Assembly (NCBI RefSeq): GCF_900142285.1
Contig: NZ_FRAJ01000006.1
Span: forward strand, 1 to 64,000
Length of the DNA: 64,000 bases
DNA from: Caminicella sporogenes DSM 14501
GTDB taxonomy: Bacteria; Bacillota; Clostridia; Peptostreptococcales; Caminicellaceae
Direction of reading: 5' to 3'
Shown here: in pieces, positions 30,532-40,207 of the stretch
Position numbering within the stretch: the stretch's first letter is position 1
How the letters are laid out: every line of letters starts with the position of its first letter
Position numbers and translations under genes: made by a program
The notes under the pieces: model-generated
Seen by the model: only the letters and a program-made list of their open reading frames with translations
Databases searched by the model: none
What the model was told of the DNA's origin: nothing

Positions 30532-32004
30532 ATGGATATAATTAAGAATTTTCCTCTATTGATAATTATTATTCTATTTATAAGTGCTTTTTCGATGCCA
30601 ATTATGAGAAAGAAAAAATTAGTAAAAAGTATTAGTTTGGCTTCCATGATGTTTTCAACTATTTTATCTGTATTGACTTTTATATATGTCAAAGAACATG
30701 GGGGATATGTATATAGAGTAGGACATTTTGATGCACCTTGGGGGATTGAGTTGCAAATAGGAATTATAGAAGCAATTATGTCCATATTATTTACCTTTAT
30801 ATCTTCAATAATAATATGGTATTCATTATACAGCTCTGAAAAAGAGATAAAGGATAGCAAAATTTCTTTATATTATACTTTGATAAATATACTGATTGGA
30901 GCTCTTCTTGGTATAGTATATACGAATGATATATTTAATGCTTTTGTTTTTATAGAGATAAGTACTATTGGGGCATGTGGAATAATTGTAGTCAAAGATA
31001 AAAAAGAAAATATAAAGGCTACACTTAAATATTTGATACTTAGCAGTGTAGGCTCTGGTTTGATTTTGATGGGAATAGCATTTATATATTCTTTTACTGG
31101 AAATTTAAATATGACTTTTATAAATAAAGAAATTATGAAAGTTGGAAGCTCTTATGGAAAGACAATGCTTATTGCATTAGGACTGTTTACTGCAGGACTA
31201 GGAGTTAAAAGTGCAATGTTCCCAATGCATGTATGGCTTCCAGATGCTCATTCAAATGCACCTTCTACTTCTAGTGCAATACTTTCTGCATTAGTACTTA
31301 AAGCTTATGTAATATTATATATAAAAATATTATATAGAATATTTGGATATGAGATTATAAAAATGTTTCCAATATTAGATATAGTACTAATTTTAGGAAG
31401 TGTGGGAATGATAGCAGGTTCTGTACTTGCAATATTACAAAAAGATTTAAAGAGAGTTATTGCATATTCAAGTGTTGCTCAAATGGGATATATTTTTTTT
31501 GGAATAGGATTAGGTAATAGATTAGGTTTGATTTCAGCTATTTTTCACATTTTAAATCATGCTGTAGTAAAGTCACTATTGTTTTTAGTTGCAGGAGCTA
31601 TTGTTGAAAAGACAAGAGAAAAAAGTATTAAAGGTTTAAATGGAATAGGCAAAGAAATGCCTGTAACTCTTGGAGCATTTTCAGTTGGAGCATTGTCAAT
31701 GGTAGGAATACCCATGTTTCCTGGATTTATAAGTAAATTTAATTTTGCTTTAGCAAGTATAAATGCTTCAAAGAGTATATTGGTTACTGTAATATTGATA
31801 AGTAGTCTATTAAATGCATTATACTATTTTCCAATAGTAATAAATGGATTTTTTGGAGAGGAAAATTTAAAAGATAAAATATTAATGAAAAAGGAATTGT
31901 CAATAAGTAGATTATTACCTTTAATAGTTTTAGTGATAGGAGTTTTTTATCTGGGTATTGCATCAGGAGGACTGTTAAATATTTTAGAAAAGGCTGTTAT
32001 TTAA
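30532..32004 (+). CDS. mrpD: Mrp antiporter subunit D (NuoM/NuoN-like), first copy
   Basis: 490-aa polytopic proton-antiporter subunit (about 14 helices). Conserved segments are FVFIEISTIGACGIIV, GVKSAMFPMHVWLPDAHSNA and a lysine-bearing helix LSALVLKAYVILYI, plus the later IAYSSVAQMGYIFFG. Expected to form a transmembrane ion path. GAGAGGTG precedes the ATG. First of three related large subunits in this operon. Confidence 0.92.
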   Translation: MDIIKNFPLLIIIILFISAFSMPIMRKKKLVKSISLASMMFSTILSVLTFIYVKEHGGYVYRVGHFDAPWGIELQIGIIEAIMSILFTFISSIIIWYSLYSSEKEIKDSKISLYYTLINILIGALLGIVYTNDIFNAFVFIEISTIGACGIIVVKDKKENIKATLKYLILSSVGSGLILMGIAFIYSFTGNLNMTFINKEIMKVGSSYGKTMLIALGLFTAGLGVKSAMFPMHVWLPDAHSNAPSTSSAILSALVLKAYVILYIKILYRIFGYEIIKMFPILDIVLILGSVGMIAGSVLAILQKDLKRVIAYSSVAQMGYIFFGIGLGNRLGLISAIFHILNHAVVKSLLFLVAGAIVEKTREKSIKGLNGIGKEMPVTLGAFSVGALSMVGIPMFPGFISKFNFALASINASKSILVTVILISSLLNALYYFPIVINGFFGEENLKDKILMKKELSISRLLPLIVLVIGVFYLGIASGGLLNILEKAVI

Positions 32005-32064
32005 CTAAAAAAGATTGCAACTTAAAATATGGAATTTGATTATTTTGTAGGGAGGTAAAAATAA

Positions 32065-33516
32065 TTGAAAAATTTTTTAATACTCATCCCTATATTTTTT
32101 CCACAAATAGCTGCTCTCATTATGGGGATTATAAAATTTAAGAGTGATAAAAATAGAAATATTTATATATCTACAGTAGTTATGTTAAACTTATTTTTTA
32201 TTATAGGTATTCTTATCAGTAATAATTTAAGAGAAATACATTTGATTAAGATAAATAGTTTTTTAGATATATATTTTAAAATTGATAGACTCGGCATATT
32301 ATTTGTTTTACTGGCATCTATATTATGGATATTTACTACTTTCTATTCTTTTGTATATATGACTCATGAAGGAAATGAAAAAAGATTTTTTATTTATTTT
32401 ATGCTTACTTTAGGTGTAACAGTTGGAATAGCTTTTTCAGGAAATTTGTTTACATTGTATCTTTATTATGAATTTTTAACACTAGCTACTTTTCCACTTG
32501 TAATACACAGTGGAAGTAAAGAAGCTCTAAGAGTAGGGAAGAAGTATTTGATATATTCATTTAGTGGAGCAACATTAGCATTATTAGGAATAATATTGAT
32601 ATTTAGTATAAGCAATAATTTAAACTTTGTAGAAAATGGAGTTTTACAAAATATTAGTATAGATAATCCTAAACTTTTATTAACTATTTATATGGTTATG
32701 TTTATAGGATTTGGAGTTAAAGCAGCTCTTGTACCACTACATTCATGGCTTCCTGCAGCAATGGTAGCTCCTACTCCTGTTAGCTCACTACTTCATGCTG
32801 TAGCTGTTGTAAAATCTGGAATATTTGCACTTATCAGAATAAGTTATTTTATATTTGGGTCAGATGTACTGAAGAAAATACATGGAAATTACTATATAAG
32901 TATTTTAGTAATATTAACCATTTTAATGGGTTCATTACTTGCACTTCATCAAGATAATTTAAAAAAGAGATTGGCATATTCTACTGTCAGTCAGTTAGGG
33001 TATATTTTATTAGGAATAGTTCTTTTAAATCAAAATTCATTAACGGGGAGTTTACTTCATTTGGTAAATCATGCCGTAATTAAAATAACGCTTTTCTTTT
33101 GTGTAGGAGCAATTTATTTTAAGACTGGTAAAAAGTATATACATGAAATAAGAGGTATTGGAAAAGAGATGCCAATAACTATGTGGTGTTTTACTATATC
33201 TTCAATATCTTTAATTGGAATTCCTCCAACAAATGGATTTGTAAGCAAATGGTACTTAGCTCTTGGAGGACTTGGAGAAAATAAAGCTGTGTTTGTAATA
33301 ATATTGCTTTTAAGTGCACTGCTTACAGCGGGGTATTTGTTGCCGATAGTCATAACTGCTTTTTTTCCGGGTGAAGAAAAGAATATAGTAAAAAAAGAAC
33401 CAGATTTGTCAATGCTTATACCAATAGTTTTATTAACTATTATAGTAGTTTTTCTAGGACTTTTTCCAAATGTCGTTTTGCATTTTATCCAGAGTATTGT
33501 TAGAAATATAGTTTAG
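32065..33516 (+). CDS. Mrp-type proton antiporter subunit, second copy (NuoL/NuoM-like)
   Basis: 483-aa polytopic membrane protein of the NADH dehydrogenase ND2/4/5 superfamily. It carries LYLYYEFLTLATFPLVIHSG, GVKAALVPLHSWLPAAMVAP and TPVSSLLHAVAVVKSG. The HSWLPAAM and VSSLLHA pattern is closer to MrpA/NuoL-type subunits than the first copy is. TTG start 8 nt after GGGAGG. 60 bp downstream of mrpD. I cannot assign A versus D by eye. Confidence 0.88.
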   Translation: MKNFLILIPIFFPQIAALIMGIIKFKSDKNRNIYISTVVMLNLFFIIGILISNNLREIHLIKINSFLDIYFKIDRLGILFVLLASILWIFTTFYSFVYMTHEGNEKRFFIYFMLTLGVTVGIAFSGNLFTLYLYYEFLTLATFPLVIHSGSKEALRVGKKYLIYSFSGATLALLGIILIFSISNNLNFVENGVLQNISIDNPKLLLTIYMVMFIGFGVKAALVPLHSWLPAAMVAPTPVSSLLHAVAVVKSGIFALIRISYFIFGSDVLKKIHGNYYISILVILTILMGSLLALHQDNLKKRLAYSTVSQLGYILLGIVLLNQNSLTGSLLHLVNHAVIKITLFFCVGAIYFKTGKKYIHEIRGIGKEMPITMWCFTISSISLIGIPPTNGFVSKWYLALGGLGENKAVFVIILLLSALLTAGYLLPIVITAFFPGEEKNIVKKEPDLSMLIPIVLLTIIVVFLGLFPNVVLHFIQSIVRNIV

Positions 33517-33529
33517 GGGAGGTGGATTG

Positions 33530-35569
33530 ATGAGGGGAAATTTAATATTACTGGTGATATTTATAATTCCATTAATAGGTTCATATGTCGGTTGGATAAT
33601 TGGGAAGAAAGAAGAAAGGTATAGAGATGTATTTAATATATTTTTAACTGGAATGGAACTTGTAATAGTAACTTTTTTATATAAGAAAGTAACCGTCAAA
33701 CCTATGGAATTGTATGTGCCAGATATAATGGGTACGGGACTTCATTTAAAGCTAGATGTATTTAGATATATTTTTGTATGGGTAACAGTTTTTATATGGT
33801 TTTTGACAACTATATATTCTACACAATACTTGATAAAGTATAAAAATAGAAATAGATACTATGCTTTTTTTATGTTAACTCTAGGAAGTACTTTAGGAAT
33901 ATTTTTGTCAGAAAATCTTTTGAACTTGTTTACTTTTTTTGAAATAATGTCTTTTACTTCATATATATTAGTAATTCATGATGAAGATGAATATGCACAT
34001 GAAGCAGGTCGTTCATATATTTCCATGGCAATAATCGGTGGTTTAATACTTTTAATGGGACTTTTTTTACTATTTGACTATACGGGAACGGTAGAAATAA
34101 GTTTATTAGCTTCTAGATTTATGTATTTAGATAATATAAAATATATTATTACGACTTTAATAATAATTGGATTTGGAGTAAAGGCAAGTATGGTTCCACT
34201 ACATGTATGGCTTCCTAAAGCCCATCCGGCTGCACCAACTCCTGCAAGTGCAGTTCTTTCAGGTATATTAGTTAAAACAGGTATATTTGGAATAATGATT
34301 ATGGTAAATATAATTATGCAGGGAGATATAGCTGTGAGTACGGTTATAATGGTAATGGGATTTATCAATATGTTTCTTGGTGGTTTTTTAGCACTTTTTC
34401 AGAGAAATACTAAGAGAATTCTTGCATACAGCAGTATGAGCCAAATGGGTTATATATTAGTTGGATTGGGTTTAATTGGGATTCTTAAAGAACATAAGGA
34501 AATTGCTATTTATGCTACACTTTATCATATATTTAACCATGCCATATTCAAAGTATTGCTATTTCTTTGTGCAGGAATTATATATATGATAATTCATGAT
34601 TTAAGTATAAACATAGTAAGGGGTTTTGGAAAGCATAAAACTATTTTAAAAATATTATTTATCATAGGTTTTTTTGCCATAATAGGAATGCCCGGATTTA
34701 ATGGTTTTATAAGTAAGACTCTTTTACATGAAGCTCTTGCACAAGCACATCATAAGCATCACAGTATTTGGTTTACTGTAGCTGAAGTTGTATTTACTAT
34801 AAGCAGTAGTTTTACGGTAGCTTATCTTTTAAAAATATTTGTTACTATTTTTTTAGAAGAAAGTGAAAAATACAGGGGACAGTATAAGAGCCATATTAAG
34901 AAAAGAGCTGTAATTCCTATGCTTATATTAAGTTTTATGATAATATTTATAGGACTGCAGCCAAATATATTTTTACGTTTTTTAGATGGAGCAGTGAAAA
35001 ATTTTGAAGGACATGTGTATTTAAAAGAACATTTTTATACTATTAGTAATATTAAAAATTCAATCATACCAATGATAATTGGTTTAATAATATTCTTTGG
35101 ATTTATAAAAAAATATCTCAGAAGAGAAAGTGAAGTAGGTCCTGTATATGTTAATCCATCTTTAAATTGGTTTAAATTAGAAGAAAATTTGTATATACCT
35201 GTTGGCAAGACGTTATACAAAGTAAGCTCTGCAATTTTTCATGTAATAGATAGAGGTGTAGTAAATATAGTCATGCATATTACAGATGCTTTAAAGGCTT
35301 TAAGTGGCATTAAAATAAAGAAACCTGAAATAATGACAAGAAAATTTAAAAGACCTAATATATTTAATAAAGAGTATATAAAGCGGCAAAAAGAAAGATT
35401 TCAAGAGTTTAATGCATTTAAAAAGGAGAAAGTAAAAGAGTATAAATATGAGTTAATAACTTTTTCAGATATACTCGAAGGAGTTAGAAATAGGTTAAAT
35501 AGTATAATTTATGCAGTATTTATATTTGCAGTAATGATTATAATTATTTTAGCTTTATTATTATTTTAA
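33530..35569 (+). CDS. Mrp-type proton antiporter subunit, third copy with C-terminal extension
   Basis: 679-aa ND2/4/5-superfamily protein. The antiporter core (residues about 1-470) contains LFTFFEIMSFTSYILVIHDE, GVKASMVPLHVWLPKAHPAA and ILAYSSMSQMGYILVG. After it come a further hydrophobic segment, a long charged stretch (about residues 560-650) and a last helix, a plan resembling NuoL/HyfB-type subunits with a C-terminal arm. It may be the MrpA N-terminal equivalent. ATG 33530 follows GGGAGG by 7 nt. Last gene of the operon. Confidence 0.87.
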   Translation: MRGNLILLVIFIIPLIGSYVGWIIGKKEERYRDVFNIFLTGMELVIVTFLYKKVTVKPMELYVPDIMGTGLHLKLDVFRYIFVWVTVFIWFLTTIYSTQYLIKYKNRNRYYAFFMLTLGSTLGIFLSENLLNLFTFFEIMSFTSYILVIHDEDEYAHEAGRSYISMAIIGGLILLMGLFLLFDYTGTVEISLLASRFMYLDNIKYIITTLIIIGFGVKASMVPLHVWLPKAHPAAPTPASAVLSGILVKTGIFGIMIMVNIIMQGDIAVSTVIMVMGFINMFLGGFLALFQRNTKRILAYSSMSQMGYILVGLGLIGILKEHKEIAIYATLYHIFNHAIFKVLLFLCAGIIYMIIHDLSINIVRGFGKHKTILKILFIIGFFAIIGMPGFNGFISKTLLHEALAQAHHKHHSIWFTVAEVVFTISSSFTVAYLLKIFVTIFLEESEKYRGQYKSHIKKRAVIPMLILSFMIIFIGLQPNIFLRFLDGAVKNFEGHVYLKEHFYTISNIKNSIIPMIIGLIIFFGFIKKYLRRESEVGPVYVNPSLNWFKLEENLYIPVGKTLYKVSSAIFHVIDRGVVNIVMHITDALKALSGIKIKKPEIMTRKFKRPNIFNKEYIKRQKERFQEFNAFKKEKVKEYKYELITFSDILEGVRNRLNSIIYAVFIFAVMIIIILALLLF

Positions 35570-35605
35570 AGTTTGAGGAAATTTTTTATTTTCCTCAAAC
35601 TTTTT
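35568..35605 (+). terminator. Terminator of the Mrp operon
   Basis: Stem AAAGTTTGAGGAA / TTCCTCAAACTTT (13 bp) with a 10-nt loop and a T-run. Overlaps the stop codon of the last operon gene. The following 240 bp to the next gene show no further recognisable element. Confidence 0.9.
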
Positions 35606-35846
35606 AAATTTTAAAATTTGTAAGTCAAAATAAAAAATATGGAGTTAATAGTTTTTTATATTGGCTAGATATGATTTTATAGGAAGAAATAAGATATTAG
35701 ATTTTATTAAATATAATTATACACAATTGCAGATATTATTTTTTGTAAAAATTGTGTTAATTAATAAATTATGTAAATCATATTATAATAAGAGTATAAT
35801 GTAGAAGTAAAGATAAAGAAGAAAATATGCAAGGGAGTGAGATTTA

Positions 35847-36524
35847 ATGGAGGATAGAGATATAAAATCAATCCTCAATGTATTAGTTTTATTATCAATT
35901 ATAGGGAGTTTAATGGTTATAGCTAGAGTATTAACATTAAAAAGCATAAGATATGTTTTCTTAATATGGAATATTTTTTTAGCATGGCTGCCATTGGTAT
36001 TTTCAATATTATTATTCAAAAATATTAAAAAGAAAAGACCGGTAATTATATTTTTAATCAGCTTTTTATGGCTTATTTTTTATCCAAATGCTCCATATAT
36101 AGTAACAGATATTATTCATTTAAGTAGGTATAAATTCTATTCATCTGTTAGCTATGAATTAAATTTTAATAAAAATATTAAAATATGGTATGATTTTATT
36201 CTAATAATGATATTTGTATTTACAGGTTATATACTTGGATTTTTATCACTAAATATAAATCATAAGATTGTTAAAGAAAGATTGGGCAGTACTTTAGGGT
36301 GGCTTTTTATAGTCATTATATCTTTTTTAAGTGGTTTTGCTATATATTTAGGAAGATTTTTAAGGCTTAATAGCTGGGAGATAATATCTAATCCTCGTAT
36401 GTTAATCATAACAGTGCTAAATAGTATTCGTATGGAATCACTTATATTTAGTGCCATGTTTGGATTTTTTATATTTATAACTTATATTTTATTTTGTAGT
36501 TTAAGTTGTATAAAAAGCAGATAA
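35847..36524 (+). CDS. DUF1361 family integral membrane protein
   Basis: 225 aa, six to seven predicted membrane helices. The family-typical segments are FYPNAPYIVTDIIHL (residues about 78-92) and WYDFILIMIFVFTGYILGFL. Function unknown. ATG with AAGGGAGTGAG upstream. Followed by a MurG paralog and a VanW-domain gene, which suggests an envelope role by association only. Confidence 0.85.
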   Translation: MEDRDIKSILNVLVLLSIIGSLMVIARVLTLKSIRYVFLIWNIFLAWLPLVFSILLFKNIKKKRPVIIFLISFLWLIFYPNAPYIVTDIIHLSRYKFYSSVSYELNFNKNIKIWYDFILIMIFVFTGYILGFLSLNINHKIVKERLGSTLGWLFIVIISFLSGFAIYLGRFLRLNSWEIISNPRMLIITVLNSIRMESLIFSAMFGFFIFITYILFCSLSCIKSR

Positions 36525-36638
36525 AAAATAAAATATTATAGGAAATTATTTTAGTTTATAATTTTTTTAAATTTAGCTATTATGTAATATATTTAGATAA
36601 AAATTTTGCAAATTAATAAATTTTAAAGGAGTGGAAAA

Positions 36639-37709
36639 GTGAAGCGTATAGTAATGACAGGTGGAGGAACATCAGGACATGTAACTCCAAATATAGCATT
36701 ATTTCCAGTTTTAAAGAGACTTGGCTTTGAGATACATTATATAGGAACAAGAAATGGTATTGAAAGGGGATTAATTGAAAGAGAAGGTATTCCCTATCAT
36801 ATAATAAGTGCCGGAAAACTTAGAAGATATTTGGATATGAAAAATGTTTATGATGCTTTTAGAGTTATGAAGGGATTTGTAGAAGCTGTGTCTATAATCA
36901 GAAAGATAAAACCAAATGTAGTTTTTAGCAAAGGTGGATTTGTTTCATCACCTGTTGTGTGGGCAGCATCTGTAAATCGCATACCTGTAATAATTCACGA
37001 ATCAGATTATACTCCCGGACTTGCAAATAAAATATCTATGCCATTTGCTAAAAAGATATGTTATACTTTTCCGGAGACAAAGCAGTATATTCCAGATGAT
37101 AAAGGGATTTTAACTGGAATTCCAGTTAGGGAGAGTCTGCTAAAAGGTAGTAGAGAAAAAGGATTGGGTATATGTGGATTTATAGAGAATAAGCCTGTTA
37201 TTGTAGTGATAGGAGGAAGTCAAGGTTCTAAAGTGCTTAATGATTCTATTAGACATAATCTTGATTTTATATTAAAAAAATTTCAAGTATGTCATATTTG
37301 CGGAAGAGGTGGAGTAGATAAATCATTAGAAAAAGTTAGAGGATATAAACAATTTGAGTATATAAATGAAGATTTATCTCATATATTCGCAATGGCTGAT
37401 TTAGTTGTATCAAGAGCTGGAGCAACTACTATATTTGAGTTACTGGCACTTAGAAAACCAAATTTGCTTATTCCATTATCTAAAAAGGCTAGTAGAGGAG
37501 ACCAGATATTAAATGCTAATTCATTTAAAAAGCAGGGGTTTAGCCATGTATTAATGGAAGAAGATTTGAATGATGAGAATTTTTTAAATAGTTTATATAA
37601 AGCATATAGTAATCGCAGGACAATGATAGAAGCTATGAGGTCTAGTGATATTAGTAATGGTATAGAAAAAATTATTGAAGTAATTCAATGGGCGACTGAA
37701 AATAGATGA
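36639..37709 (+). CDS. murG: MurG-like UDP-GlcNAc:undecaprenyl-PP-muramoylpentapeptide GlcNAc transferase (paralog)
   Basis: GT28 glycosyltransferase of the MurG family. The N-terminal glycine motif is GGGTSGHVTPNIAL, followed by GTRNGIERGLIE, a central HESDYTPGLANK, the C-terminal nucleotide-binding VVIGGSQGSKVLN and SRAGATTIFELLAL. MurG makes lipid II at the cytoplasmic membrane face. It is not in a division/cell-wall cluster here but alone beside DUF1361 and VanW genes, so it may be a second copy. GTG start, 356 aa. Confidence 0.9.
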   Translation: MKRIVMTGGGTSGHVTPNIALFPVLKRLGFEIHYIGTRNGIERGLIEREGIPYHIISAGKLRRYLDMKNVYDAFRVMKGFVEAVSIIRKIKPNVVFSKGGFVSSPVVWAASVNRIPVIIHESDYTPGLANKISMPFAKKICYTFPETKQYIPDDKGILTGIPVRESLLKGSREKGLGICGFIENKPVIVVIGGSQGSKVLNDSIRHNLDFILKKFQVCHICGRGGVDKSLEKVRGYKQFEYINEDLSHIFAMADLVVSRAGATTIFELLALRKPNLLIPLSKKASRGDQILNANSFKKQGFSHVLMEEDLNDENFLNSLYKAYSNRRTMIEAMRSSDISNGIEKIIEVIQWATENR

Positions 37710-37750
37710 TGTAAGATGGCAAAGTAAGATTTTTTTAATAAAGTGTTTTG

Positions 37751-37831
37751 TTGACATGATTACACACCTTATATAAAATAAAAGAGAGGTTTTAAGGAAT
37801 AAATTTACAATTTTTATAATTATAAGGTGTG
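37751..37831 (+). promoter_or_regulatory. Promoter of the VanW-domain gene with an operator-like inverted repeat
   Basis: TTGACA (37751-37756), 17-nt spacer, TAAAAT (37774-37779). An 11-bp arm CACACCTTATA (37763-37773) lies inside the spacer, and its exact inverted copy TATAAGGTGTG (37821-37831) covers the ribosome binding site just before the ATG. The first arm is not transcribed, so a DNA-binding repressor site is more likely than an RNA hairpin. Confidence 0.6.
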
Positions 37832-37839
37832 ATTTAAAA

Positions 37840-38658
37840 ATGAAAAATGTAAAACCTATAAAAAGAACACAGCTGAGAATAACTTTGGGAAAATTGTATT
37901 ATACTTATAGACGTTATATAGATTGGTATTTTAGTGGAAAAAAATATTCTAAAAAGCGTTCAAAAAATTTGTTGCCGATAATAGTTTTTGAGCATAAAAC
38001 ACCATTATATAGAAAATTAAAAAATGTAGATATGTGGATGCAATATAATAAGGTTAATAATTTGAAAATTGCAGTAAGTAAATTAAATGGAGTTATTATA
38101 AAACCGGGTGAAATTTTTTCATATTGGAAGCTTATAGGGAAACCTACAAGGAGAAAGGGTTATTTAGATGGTATGGTTTTGTTTTATGGAGGGTTTAAAG
38201 CAGGTGTTGGAGGAGGACTTTGTCAGCTTTCAAATTTGATATATTGGATGACATTACATACGCCTCTTACAGTTATTGAAAGATATAGGCACAGTTATGA
38301 TGTTTTTCCAGATTCAAATAGAACTCAGCCTTTTGGAAGTGGTGCTACATGTGTATATAATTATAGAGATTTACAGATTTTTAATGATACAGATGTAGAG
38401 TATCAGTTGCATGTATATTTAACTGATGAATATTTAGTTGGGCAGTGGAGGTCGGTAGAAAAACCGATTTATAAATATAGAGTATATGAAAAAAAACATT
38501 GGATTACTCATGAGTATTGGGGAGGATATGTAAGACATAATATAATCCACAGAGAAAAATTAGATATAAATGGAAATTTGATAGACGATGAATATATTAC
38601 AGAGAATCATGCTATTATGATGTATCAGCCATTTTTAGAAGGAAATTTTGCAAAATAA
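37840..38658 (+). CDS. VanW family protein
   Basis: 272-aa protein with the VanW core: KPGEIFSYWKLIGKPTRRKG, GGLCQLSNLIYWM and SGATCVYNYRDLQ. VanW domains are found in vancomycin-resistance clusters and in many clostridial envelope proteins, and their activity is unknown. No signal peptide or membrane helix is visible. The N-terminus is basic. It stands alone, not with van ligase genes, so resistance is not implied. Confidence 0.9.
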   Translation: MKNVKPIKRTQLRITLGKLYYTYRRYIDWYFSGKKYSKKRSKNLLPIIVFEHKTPLYRKLKNVDMWMQYNKVNNLKIAVSKLNGVIIKPGEIFSYWKLIGKPTRRKGYLDGMVLFYGGFKAGVGGGLCQLSNLIYWMTLHTPLTVIERYRHSYDVFPDSNRTQPFGSGATCVYNYRDLQIFNDTDVEYQLHVYLTDEYLVGQWRSVEKPIYKYRVYEKKHWITHEYWGGYVRHNIIHREKLDINGNLIDDEYITENHAIMMYQPFLEGNFAK

Positions 38659-38670
38659 TGTATTTTGATT

Positions 38671-38710
38671 AAAGTCCTTTACTTTAAATTAAAGTAAAGG
38701 GCTTTAATTT
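38671..38710 (+). terminator. Terminator of the VanW gene
   Basis: Inverted repeat AAAGTCCTTTACTTTA / TAAAGTAAAGGGCTTT with a short A/T loop, followed by a T-rich tail, 12 bp after the stop codon. Confidence 0.85.
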
Positions 38711-38727
38711 TTAGAGTAAAATTAATA

Positions 38728-38808
38728 CTATACACAAAATAAAAAAGTTAACCACAAAATATTGTGGACTATGTGGATAAAAAACACAAAATAATAGATT
38801 TATCCACA
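38728..38808. other. DnaA-box cluster outside oriC (38.7 kb)
   Basis: Within 81 bp: CTATACACA 38728-38736 (one mismatch), TTAACCACA 38748-38756 (one mismatch), TGTGGATAA 38772-38780 (perfect on the minus strand) and TTATCCACA 38800-38808 (perfect). It lies in the 319-bp intergenic gap before the THUMP methyltransferase gene, about 25 kb from oriC. Confidence 0.75.
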
Positions 38809-38977
38809 AAACTTAAATTAATATGATAATAATATTAACTTAAAGTTTAGTTTAAATTCTAGGCAAAGATATCTAGAGTTTATTTTTATATAAAAATCAG
38901 AGTAATTGTTGTATAATGAATAAGAATTGACATTAAAATAATTATAAAATTTATATTAAACAAGTAGGAGAGATAGT

Positions 38978-40114
38978 ATGGCAAAATTTGAACTCATAGC
39001 TACATCAGCTTTTGGAATAGAAGCTTTAGTTGCAAGAGAATTGAGAAATTTAGGCTATGATAATATAAAAGTTGAAAATGGTAAGGTGACTTTTGTAGGT
39101 AATGAAGAAGCTATATGTAAGTCTAATTTATGGCTTAGATGTGCAGACAGAGTTTTTCTTAAAGTTGGAGAATTTAGAGCTACAACGTTTGAAGAGTTAT
39201 TTCAGCAGATTAAAGCTTTACCTTGGGAAAATTATTTGCCTGTGGATGCAAATTTTCCTGTAAATGCAAAGTCAGTAAAATCTCAGCTTTTTAGTCTATC
39301 AGATATACAAGCTATTAGTAAAAAGGCAATAGTTGAGAGAATGAAAGAAATATATTTGAAAGAATGGTTTGAAGAAAGTGGCAGTAAATATCCGATACTT
39401 ATATCTATTTTAAAGAACAATGTTACAGTAATGATAAATACAAGTGGAACAGGACTTCATAAAAGAGGATACAGGGAAATTGGAAGTGAAGCTCCTTTAA
39501 AGGAGACATTGGCTGCTGCAATGATAATGATTAGTAGATGGAAGCCGGATAGACCAATTATAGACCCGTTTTGTGGTTCTGGTACTATACCAATTGAAGC
39601 AGCTCTTATCGGTAGAAATATAGCTCCGGGATTAAGTCGTACTTTTATATCTGAAAAATGGGATATGATTTCAGAAAAAATATGGAAGAAAATTCGTAAA
39701 GAAGCATATGAAGCTATAGAATATGACAAAGATATGGAAATTTATGGTTATGATATAAATGGAAAGATTGCGAAGATAGCTATAAACAATTCTATTAAGG
39801 CAGGAGTAGACGATTGTATACATATTCAAAAAAGACCTGTTAGTCAATTAAGCACAAAGAAGAAATATGGTTATATAATATGTAATCCACCTTATGGAGA
39901 ACGTTTAAAAGAAAAAAAAGAAGTTGAAAATTTATATAAAGAAATGGGAAAAGTATTTAGAAAGTTGGATACATGGTCATACTATATACTCACTTCCTAT
40001 GAAAAATTTGAGAAATGTTTTGGTAAAAAAGCAGATAAAAATAGAAAACTTTATAATGGAGGAATAAAATGTTATTATTATCAGTATTTTGGACCTAAAC
40101 CTCCTAAAAAATAA
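38978..40114 (+). CDS. THUMP-domain class I SAM-dependent RNA methyltransferase (YpsC/RlmL-N type)
   Basis: 378 aa. N-terminal THUMP-type RNA-binding domain (residues about 1-155), then a Rossmann methyltransferase with DPFCGSGTIPIEAALIG and the N6/N2 methyltransferase motif CNPPYGERL. Family members methylate 23S rRNA guanine (RlmL-like). The substrate here is inferred from the family. ATG after TAGGAGAG. Monocistronic, downstream of a DnaA-box cluster. Confidence 0.92.
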   Translation: MAKFELIATSAFGIEALVARELRNLGYDNIKVENGKVTFVGNEEAICKSNLWLRCADRVFLKVGEFRATTFEELFQQIKALPWENYLPVDANFPVNAKSVKSQLFSLSDIQAISKKAIVERMKEIYLKEWFEESGSKYPILISILKNNVTVMINTSGTGLHKRGYREIGSEAPLKETLAAAMIMISRWKPDRPIIDPFCGSGTIPIEAALIGRNIAPGLSRTFISEKWDMISEKIWKKIRKEAYEAIEYDKDMEIYGYDINGKIAKIAINNSIKAGVDDCIHIQKRPVSQLSTKKKYGYIICNPPYGERLKEKKEVENLYKEMGKVFRKLDTWSYYILTSYEKFEKCFGKKADKNRKLYNGGIKCYYYQYFGPKPPKK

Positions 40115-40207
40115 TGTAAAGAAAATATATATGAATATCTGTGGTAAATCTATATAAATTACTGTAAAATAATAATTGAGCTAAAAATATAAAAATGGTG
40201 AAGAAGT

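Noticed and set aside
28156-35569. Reading the operon as a membrane-bound hydrogenase because its order matches mbhA-H
   Set aside because: No nickel-iron large subunit, small subunit or ferredoxin-like genes follow; a terminator closes the operon after the third antiporter-like subunit.
37840-38658. VanW gene as evidence of a vancomycin-resistance cluster
   Set aside because: No vanH/A/X, VanRS or D-Ala-D-Lac ligase genes are nearby; VanW domains are common in ordinary clostridial genomes.
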